A stretch of DNA of 64,000 nucleotides from Trematomus loennbergii (lineage: Eukaryota; Chordata; Actinopteri; Perciformes; Nototheniidae): NCBI GenBank assembly GCA_012861695.1, contig JAAOOA010000002.1:34179244-34243243 (forward strand), in the 5' to 3' direction. How positions within the stretch are numbered: position 1 is the first letter of the stretch; every line of letters starts with the position of its first letter. The notes beneath the pieces were generated by a model. It did not search any database. It had not been told where the DNA came from and saw only the letters and a program-made list of their open reading frames with translations. Of the stretch, positions 57,701-64,000 are shown piece by piece. Made by a program: the position numbers and the translations under genes.

Positions 57701-60700
57701 TGCTCGGGGGGCACAAACTCTTTAAAGTTGATTTAGTGATGGATCCATCACAGTGAGGATTGATGATGGATGTTCCAGAATGCTAGCTGACAGGCTGAAA
57801 GTGGAGGAGATCCTCTAGAAATAGCACCGACTGATTAACAGCTTCAAGTGCAAATCATTTATTTTTTATAGAAAATTAACAGTGAATAGGGCTGCAATTA
57901 TCCATTATTTCATCCCACCTCTTGTAACGGCTTGTTTTGTTTGATCAATAGTTCAAAACACATGCTAATTACACGCAGTAGACCCTTTATTAAGTACACT
58001 TAGCTTAATAATATCCTACTGTCATGAAGGTTATGATGTTCAGTTTTGAGAGATGTAACTTAAACTGTATGATCATTTTGAAGAATGTAGTTTGTGGTAC
58101 TATGGAACTGTTACGTGTTAAATTAATAACAAACATGATTGACATTTAGTTGACTATCTGTATAAGTAGTTAGTGATGACTTTTCTTTCTATAATTTACT
58201 ATAAAGTCACTAATTTACTTGTACTATGTTTTAGGTTTTGTGAATCCAATTATTGTGCAACATACATATTCTATGGGATTTTGAACATTTCCCAAAAGAA
58301 GAGAGGCCACCGTCTTTGCATGCCTTAAACTGAGAAACATGGTAACATTAGCAGTATTCAACAGCAAATTCTCCCCATTTCCAAACATATTCAATTTGAA
58401 ATAGAGGATCTCGCAGCGTGTGTTGCACCTGATTGACTCCCTGTGGCTTGTAATTAGAACCTGAAAAAAGGTTTAAATATGCAACAATAATCACTCTGCT
58501 GAACAACCCGTCTCCCTGGACTTGTGTCTTTAATGTGCAGCAAAACTAAATAATAATAGATTTGAGGGAAAAAACGATTAATATATTAGCATGTCAATTC
58601 GAATTAATGAATATAAATAAAGTTCAGACTGATTTCTAAATTGTTTGTCTTGTACATTTTAATTCAGTATACAATTAATTCATTCATCCTGAAAGCATGA
58701 TACATATCTGTGAGAAATGAGGCTCCAAAAGGTCAATGTAGAGGCTTACAGTGCCATCTGATGACAGACAGGGGTCATTACATGATGCAGAGTACATCAA
58801 TTCTATGTTCATGATTTGATGGAGAAAAAAAGGACTTACTTTTTTCTCCGCTGTCTCTCTTTTAGTCTTGAATGATAAATATCAACAACAGACAGCTTGA
58901 GAGCTGGAAGAGAATAGTACATATGAGGAAATATTGCAGTTCAAATCCTTATCTTCTATTTTGAAAAAAGTATTTTTCCAAATGATATTAGAATTCTACT
59001 CACCACGTAGGATGTCCGAATCATCATCGACAAAGTCGATATCTTTTAAATCCCACTCCGCATAGTTGTCAAACTCCTATCAGGACAGTGAAACAATTAT
59101 TTACATAAGATTGTGGATCAATTTTAATATTCCTGTTTACATTTAGCTGATGATCTCAGATCAGTACTCATGTAAGAAAATAAGTCTGGGTGAAAGCAAA
59201 CTATTGGCAAATAAGGGCATGAGTAACTGTCTTTATTAAATGTAATAATAAGTCGCCATTGTTAGCACACAGATGATAAGGAAACATGTATCCCCTCACC
59301 TCCATGAAGTCTGCTCTGGCAGGCATGTATCCTGCCATGTCTCTGGACAGCACTGAGTCAAAAGTGGGCCGAGGGGGGTCATCAGTGGCTGTAACATCAG
59401 AGAAACACATTATTAGCACTTTAGAATAAAAAGAAATCTTAGTATTATGCATAAAAACAAGAATTAGCCACTTGCTACATACAGTCCCCCAAGATATGGT
59501 TTGACATTGCTAACAGTATTCATTAGAAATATCAGTTTTTTCTCTGCCTTGAGTTTGCCAACTGCTCAGTGAACATTACAGGTGGAGAACGACAGATGGA
59601 GACCTGAAGCCAACTAGAAACTGAGAAAGTTCCTGACTCGCCAACTGCTTCTCTCTAAATGGTCAGTGGCTCTCAGGCTACTAATTTCATTTTACTATTT
59701 CAATGTAAACCTTTCTTCTGGTGGCTTCTAAGTGCCAAAAACCAGCATTACTGTCATAAGCGGACAGTATACTGCTTCATGTTAATGCAGACAAGTTACA
59801 AGGCTGGGAATGGAAACAGATAACTAAACCAACTTATTTGATTGTCTGTTTGCTACATTTCTGTGGAGATGTGAGTAGAGAATAACTACTGAAATTGCTG
59901 CGTCTTATTCTTCCTGAAACATTAGTGAAAACCATATTGAAGGAGGCAGATGATGTGGATACTGACGTTTAAAAGGAATAGCTCCCTCTGCAAAGCGGGA
60001 GTCTTTTGTTTTTCGGAGGCTGAGCAAAGTGGAGGAAAAGAGCGGATTGTTGATGAAATTCTTCATGTAGTGGCTCTCACACTCCTCTTTGGTCTTAGTG
60101 CGCATCTGATATGCCACATCCTGCCTGCAGAAGAACAAATGAACAAATACAAATGTAAGTGTAAAGCAATATTTTAAATCGTTTGAATATATCCACAAAG
60201 TAGTACATATTTTTAACATATCAAATAGTAAAGTACACAATACAGTGTTATTGAAACATATGTTGGTCCTCTAAATGCTAACTGAAAAGGTCCTTCACTC
60301 AAGATTTCAGAAAACGAAATTGATCCCACTAAATTATTGTCTTAATTGCAAGCTTTTAACACTTAAAAAGCGTTTTCAAACATTCATTAAAATATGTCAG
60401 TCTGCAAAATATATATTTTTTTGTCTAATTAAATGAAGATGAAATGTGAGGGAGAAGATTAAGATTACATCTAGGCAAACCAGTTCTTAAGTTAATCTTG
60501 AGATCATCTGACCAAGATAATAAACTGAAAAAGTTACAAATCACTCACCAGTTTCCAAAGCCGCAGTCCATGACTGCTTCCAAGAGGGCCATCTCTTCCT
60601 GTGCCGACCACCCAGACTCCAGCACAGGGAAGTCTGATGTCTGTTTTATGAGTAAAAAGTGAGGGTAAATACTATGCCTGAGTGTGGTGATTGTCTGTAT

Positions 60701-61462
60701 GGAAGACGTGTTTGAATGTAACTTACCATGATTTCATATTTGTGATCACTCTCATGCTTCTTGAGTTCAAATCCTTTGGTGAAACACTGAAATTAAAACA
60801 TTCAATTTCAGTCTAGGAATAAACAAGAGCTCTGATAAAAATGTGTGTGCATTTACTGTCTACTCACCTGGAGGCAGAGTAGAAAAGGTAAGGGTCCACA
60901 TTCTGCACACTTGATGTAAGGCTCAGTTAGATAGGATGAGCATCCTCTGCATGGTGGTTTATCAACATCATCTGAAATGGACATGATTAGTGATTAATCA
61001 CTGCCGACTAACAGGGCAAACTATTATATCATTATTAGCTAAAATGAAAACTGAACACTTACTTAGAGAATGGCTATTAGTACAAATGTATCTTAAAGTG
61101 GCCCCTAAGTGATAGCCAGCAGTGCTAATGTAAACAAACCACTGCTTATAACGGTAGCTTCGATGCTAACGCTACTTATGAGAGCTAAACTAACATTAGG
61201 TCTAAATATCTCAATTTAACAGCATATCGTGTCGAACATGTCTACAATAAAATAGAAAACGGACTGTTTATAGTCAAAACATCTATTAAATTGCGGCATG
61301 TGTGTACGCTATGTGCTAACGATAGCAGAACTATGCTATCTGCAACGAAGCTAACGTGGCAAACTATAGGTAACTATAGAAACGAGCAGTGTGTTTAGTG
61401 TAAAGCTGCAGCGGTAACATTAACTGCCGATACTTACTTCCAAAAGATGCCAAACGATCCAT
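51579..61462 (-). CDS. tada2a: Transcriptional adaptor 2-alpha, 15 coding exons, complete
   Basis: ADA2A is a subunit of the ATAC-type (GCN5/PCAF) histone acetyltransferase complexes in the nucleus. Its ZZ and SANT domains and C-terminal SWIRM domain connect the acetyltransferase to chromatin. Exons on the - strand, in transcript order: 61438-61462, 60868-60971, 60727-60786, 60549-60640, 59967-60124, 59300-59388, 59004-59076, 58840-58903, 57332-57375, 55391-55501, 54938-55009, 54144-54276, 53712-53755, 52546-52619, 51579-51764. The sum is 1329 bases: 442 residues plus TAG (human 443). ZZ is about residues 12-67 (CRGC, CAEC), SANT about 70-122 (WSAQEEMALLEAVMDCGFGN), and SWIRM about 355-442. 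Every junction is GT/AG and every phase closes. No indel is found, even at runs of seven C or G. One intron carries an hAT element (52830-53524). Confidence 0.96.
52546..52619 (-). CDS. tada2a: tada2a exon 14
   Basis: Encodes GRRSAPPLNLTGLPGTEKLD, then EREKE. In frame through a run of seven C. Confidence 0.95.
52830..53524. mobile_element. Non-autonomous hAT-type transposon, 695 bp, with CTCTAGAG TSD
   Basis: Left end CAGTGGTTCCCAAACTTTTT and right end GTTTGGGAACCACTG are inverted repeats. CTCTAGAG is duplicated at 52822-52829 and 53525-53532, fitting the NTCTAGAN target preference of hAT elements. AGGCACACC/GGTGTGCC-type subterminal repeats lie at both ends. It sits in the tada2a intron 52620-53711. 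Confidence 0.95.
53712..53755 (-). CDS. tada2a: tada2a exon 13
   Basis: Encodes IDAGITPAVTTITVS plus G, a variable linker. Supported by phase and by TTACAG/GTACAG splice sites. Confidence 0.88.
54144..54276 (-). CDS. tada2a: tada2a exon 12
   Basis: Encodes SAKVYERAKRLREEERRKRT, then MLCDVLQYIQDGRACQQWLS and KQAA plus AT. Confidence 0.95.
54938..55009 (-). CDS. tada2a: tada2a exon 11
   Basis: Encodes LEFDLRREIRRLKEYRKAGI then KSFC plus A. Confidence 0.95.
55391..55501 (-). CDS. tada2a: tada2a exon 10
   Basis: Encodes MLERCYPKEVQELYDVMRRF, then ARVVGPIEHDKFIESHA plus T. Confidence 0.95.
55510..57331. other. tada2a intron
   Basis: 1.8 kb with a (GT)n run at 56232-56256 and nothing else recognised. 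Confidence 0.55.
56232..56256. repeat. (GT)n microsatellite
   Basis: About 12 GT dinucleotides within a tada2a intron. Confidence 0.9.
57332..57375 (-). CDS. tada2a: tada2a exon 9
   Basis: Encodes VIRDHGLINLRKFQ plus A. Donor A|GTAAGT, chosen because it restores phase with the next exon. Confidence 0.92.
57376..58839. other. tada2a intron
   Basis: AT-rich. No element recognised. The other tada2a introns longer than 300 bases (51765-52545, 53756-54143, 54277-54937, 55010-55390, 59389-59966, 60125-60548, 60972-61437) likewise show nothing beyond splice sites. Confidence 0.5.
58840..58903 (-). CDS. tada2a: tada2a exon 8
   Basis: Encodes ALKLSVVDIYHSRLKERQRR and K plus AA. A basic helix ends the exon. 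Confidence 0.94.
59004..59076 (-). CDS. tada2a: tada2a exon 7
   Basis: Encodes EFDNYAEWDLKDIDFVDDDS and DILR plus G, the acidic middle region. Confidence 0.95.
59300..59388 (-). CDS. tada2a: tada2a exon 6
   Basis: Encodes TDDPPRPTFDSVLSRDMAGY, then MPARADFME, between TTACAG and GAG|GTGAGG. Confidence 0.95.
59967..60124 (-). CDS. tada2a: tada2a exon 5, SANT domain end
   Basis: Encodes QDVAYQMRTKTKEECESHYM, then KNFINNPLFSSTLLSLRK up to GAIPFK plus C. Donor C|GTCAGT. Confidence 0.95.
60549..60640 (-). CDS. tada2a: tada2a exon 4, SANT domain start
   Basis: Encodes TSDFPVLESG, then WSAQEEMALLEAVMDCGFGN plus TG. Confidence 0.95.
60727..60786 (-). CDS. tada2a: tada2a exon 3, end of ZZ finger
   Basis: Exactly 20 codons, CFTKGFELKKHESDHKYEIM, including the last Cys and the His pair of the finger. 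Confidence 0.95.
60868..60971 (-). CDS. tada2a: tada2a exon 2, ZZ zinc finger
   Basis: Encodes NDVDKPPCRGCSSYLTEPYI, then KCAECGPLPFLLCLQ. The Cys pairs are those of the ZZ finger. Confidence 0.95.
61438..61462 (-). CDS. tada2a: tada2a coding exon 1, start codon
   Basis: Encodes MDRLASFG plus A. ATG at 61460-61462, donor AA|GTAAGT. The human protein starts MDRLGSFS. Confidence 0.92.
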
Positions 61463-61600
61463 AAGACAACGTTTTATCAAAACTAAAAGCAGAATAAATG
61501 ATGCTCTTCTTCTCCTTTGAGGTTTGAAGGTTTCTGGAGTCCTAGTGTTGCATTACTGCCATCCTCTGGAAAAGGAGAAGTATTAGAATCTAAGGAATGG
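61463..61600 (-). promoter_or_regulatory. tada2a: tada2a 5' UTR and probable promoter region
   Basis: Immediately upstream of the tada2a ATG on the - strand. No TATA box or clear initiator is visible. It is compressed between the gene and a Tc1 remnant that starts about 135 bases upstream of the ATG. Positional inference. Confidence 0.35.
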
Positions 61601-62302
61601 GATGTCACAAAAGCTCCTGTAGGTGTAATGTGTAGTAGGTGACCAAATACTTTTGTCTATGGTGTATATAGACAAAAGTAATCGGACACTCCTCTTACTC
61701 ATTGAATTAAAGTGTTTGTAATGTGTAGGTGACCCAATACTTTTGTCCATATAGTATACAGAGACAAAAGTATCCTCTTAATCATTGAATTCAGGTGTTT
61801 CATTCAGCTGCATTGCCAGGGGATTCTTAATGCTTCATCTTACCAAGTCATTTTGGACAATTCTATGCTTCCAATTTTGTGGAAACAGTTTGGGGAAGGC
61901 CCTTTTATGTTCCAGCATGAATGTGCCCCAGTGCACAAAGCAAGGTCCATAAAGGCATGGTTGGATGAGTTTGGTGTGGAAGAACTTGACTGGCTCGCAC
62001 AGAGCCCTGACCTCAACCCCATTGAACACCTTTGGGATGAACTAGAATGGAGATTTAGAGCCAAGCCCTCTCGTCCAACATCAGTGTCTGACCTCACAAA
62101 TGCTCTTCTGGATGAATGGGCAAACAAATTCCCACAGACACACTCCAAAATCTTATAGAAAGCCTTCCCTGAAGAGTGGAAGCTGTTATATCTGCAAAAG
62201 GGGACCTACTTCATATTAATGCCTAATAATTTGGAATGGGATGTCATAAAAGCTCCTGTAGGTGTAATGTGTAGGTGACCCAATACTTTTGTCTATATAG
62301 TG
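61598..62302 (+). mobile_element. Rearranged Tc1-type transposon remnants
   Basis: The 3' end wording GGAATGGGATGTCACAAAAG to AATACTTTTGTCTAT occurs twice in the same orientation (61598-61662 and 62237-62302). Between them are two 5'-end-like pieces (TATAGACAAAAGTAATCGGA near 61670 and AGAGACAAAAGTATCCTC near 61759) and a transposase fragment. This is at least two Tc1 copies joined and truncated. Confidence 0.85.
61853..62158 (+). pseudogene. Tc1/mariner transposase C-terminal fragment
   Basis: An open stretch of about 100 codons with the family blocks ILWKQFGEGPFMFQHECAPV, then HKARSIKAWLDEFGVEELDW, then SPDLNPIEHLWDELE. The position of the second catalytic Asp (usually QHDN) is QHEC here, so the active site is altered. 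The DNA-binding half is missing, the open stretch begins with TTG and not ATG, and a stop falls before the usual C terminus. A dead remnant. Confidence 0.9.
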
Positions 62303-62314
62303 TGCTTCATTCAG

Positions 62315-62396
62315 TCCCATTGCCACATGTGTATAAAATCAAGCACCTAGCCATGCAGTCTGCCTTTACAAACATCTGTGAAAGAATGGGTCGTTA
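62315..62396 (+). mobile_element. Tc1-type 5' internal fragment
   Basis: TATAAAATCAAGCACCTAGC, then CATGCAGTCTGCCTTTACAA and GTGAAAGAATGGGTCG, is the sequence normally found before the transposase start of fish Tc1 elements. It breaks off after GGGTCGTT. It lies downstream of the transposase remnant and so belongs to another copy. Confidence 0.7.
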
Positions 62397-62453
62397 GATG
62401 TCATTATTGTTAGTGGCTCTTTTCTATTTTCCCCTAGTCTAATCACTCTCAAA

Positions 62454-62946
62454 CAGTGGTGTTAAGTAACTAAGTACATTTACTCATACTGTACTTAAGT
62501 AACATTTTTTAGGTAAATGTATTTCACTTGAGTATTTCCATTTTATGTTACTTTGTACTTCTACCCCACTACAATTCAGAGGTAAATAGTGTACTTATAC
62601 TCCACTTTTTTGTATGTTGTAGTTACTTTGTAGATTTGGATTAATAATGTGAAATATCAACAAAAAAAAAAAAGATATTTTGTTACACCTGTAGAAACAT
62701 TTACAAGCTAGCATACAGTACAACATCATTAAAGTTAGGTCAAACTTGATCAGCTATGATAAACACAATCATGCATCAATAATTATTATCAAAACACATA
62801 ATATAAATATTTTTCTCAAAATGGGCCAATTTGTAAATTGAGTAATTTCACTTTTGGCACTTTAACTACATTTTGATGCTCATTTTGAATGCAGGACTTT
62901 TACTTGTAACAGAGTATTCCTACACGATATACTTTTCCAACCTCTG
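62454..62946. mobile_element. hAT-type MITE, 493 bp
   Basis: Starts CAGTGGTGTTAAGTAACTAA and ends ACTTTTCCAACCTCTG. The interior ACTTAAGTAACATTTTTTAG and TACTTCTACCCCACTACAAT wording is that of a very abundant teleost element. The flanks CTCTCAAA (62446-62453) and CTCTCACA (62947-62954) are an 8-bp duplication with one change. Confidence 0.8.
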
Positions 62947-62954
62947 CTCTCACA

Positions 62955-64000
62955 ACACAACAGTTACAGAGAAGAAATCGTTAGTTATTAATTTCTAGAG
63001 GTATGTAAATATAAAGTTACAAGTCTGGTGCTCTCTTTTTCTCTCCAATAAAAATAGAGTTGTTGAAAAGGGTTGTCCTGCCTTGTTCTTTTAATTACTT
63101 AGAAGACCTCTAGCACATTTTTGATGGATGACTTCTCAAAATCATCCAATAGTTGACTATGGGCTGTTTTCTGAATAAGGGAGGCCTTTCTCCCTTCTCA
63201 AAAGGAATTGATGGCCTGGATACTTTTTTTAAATGCATATTCATAAACCACATTTCAAAAACCTAACCTAACTTTGATCTAAATAAACGTTACAAGTATT
63301 TCATAAAATGACTGTGTTATTCACCCTTTTACCACAAGGCGTCGGTATTGCACCATTTATGTTTAGAAAAAAAATCAACGCCTTGCAAGTCTTTCTTTGT
63401 CTTTCCCTGAGCACACACCACCACATGAGCCATGTACAGGCCAGTTTGTGTTAGGTTGGATAATGGCCAGACAGATATTTCCCCCCTTCGTAAATCTCAC
63501 CATTACAAAATCACTTGCCTTAAAAACAACTTACTCTAATAGAATAAATATCTTACATTCCTGATATTTTCCAGTGCAGGTGTCCAGCTCTGGCCCCTTA
63601 TCAAATACAACTCCTGCGGCTCAAGGACACCCCTGGTGACTGCACTTCAGAGGACCTGACAAACAAAAATCTAAAAACCTTGACACATAATACTTCTACT
63701 CTGCATGTCTCAAAACCACAAAGTCAGAAAGCATATTTATTGTGTGATTTGGGTAAAAAAGGCATTTGATTCAGTACAGATGGGACATTAGCTGCAGCTA
63801 GCTGGAAATCATCACAGAGCAATGTTAAGGTCAAACTAGGCCCAGCTCCTCACATTCAAATGTGCCACCTTTTTGAGAATTAGGGAGGAATTATATAATA
63901 TAATTGAATTAAGATTCCAGTTAATAAAAGTAAAATGTAGCTTTTATTTCAGCAAATACTTTATGTAATGCAAGAGTTTTAAACCCATAAATGGAAAGTA
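62955..64000. other. Gene-free DNA at the end of the window
   Basis: AT-rich. No gene, bounded repeat or RNA gene recognised. Confidence 0.4.

Overview
This window is animal nuclear DNA, most likely from a ray-finned (probably percomorph) teleost. It has split genes with GT/AG introns, long AT-rich introns and intergenic DNA, (CA)n and (TA)n microsatellites, and the usual teleost DNA transposon remnants (hAT, Tc1/mariner, piggyBac-like). No prokaryotic feature, operon or CRISPR array is seen. The species cannot be named from sequence alone.

Three protein-coding genes can be followed exon by exon. (1) synrg (synergin gamma, AP1GBP1) is on the + strand from 1508 to 31410. There are 21 coding exons; the first coding exon, with the start codon, lies upstream of the window. 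(2) dusp14 (dual specificity phosphatase 14) is on the - strand at 37228-37858, in a single coding exon. (3) tada2a (transcriptional adaptor 2A of ADA2A-containing HAT complexes) is on the - strand at 51579-61462, with 15 coding exons encoding a complete 442-residue protein. The order tada2a - dusp14 - synrg, with synrg convergent on the other two, matches the human 17q12 order as I remember it, so this is conserved vertebrate synteny. The genes share no pathway: synrg works in AP-1/clathrin traffic at the trans-Golgi, dusp14 dephosphorylates MAPK/TAK1-type signalling proteins, and tada2a is a chromatin co-activator subunit.

Layout: 1-31410 synrg, with long repeat-bearing introns; 31411-32.3k its 3' UTR; 32.3-36k gene-free; 35.9-38k dusp14 3' UTR, coding exon and 5' UTR; 38-42.8k probable dusp14 5' intron and promoter; 42.8-51.2k gene-free, with a TTAA-flanked element, a long CA/CGCA microsatellite and a MITE copy; 51.2-61.5k tada2a; 61.6-62.95k a Tc1 graveyard and an hAT-type element; 62.95-64k nothing recognised.

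The strongest unexpected signals are these. Apparent single-base indels sit in or next to short homopolymers in three synrg exons and in dusp14, while all 15 tada2a exons stay in frame. A polyglutamine tract is expanded at the synrg N terminus. A 7 x 18 bp in-frame repeat begins 16 bases inside a synrg intron. Three copies of one TIR element are present, two of them carrying a 23-bp core palindrome kept by paired changes. Several DNA transposons can be bounded exactly by their target-site duplications. I found nothing that amounts to a new multi-gene system.
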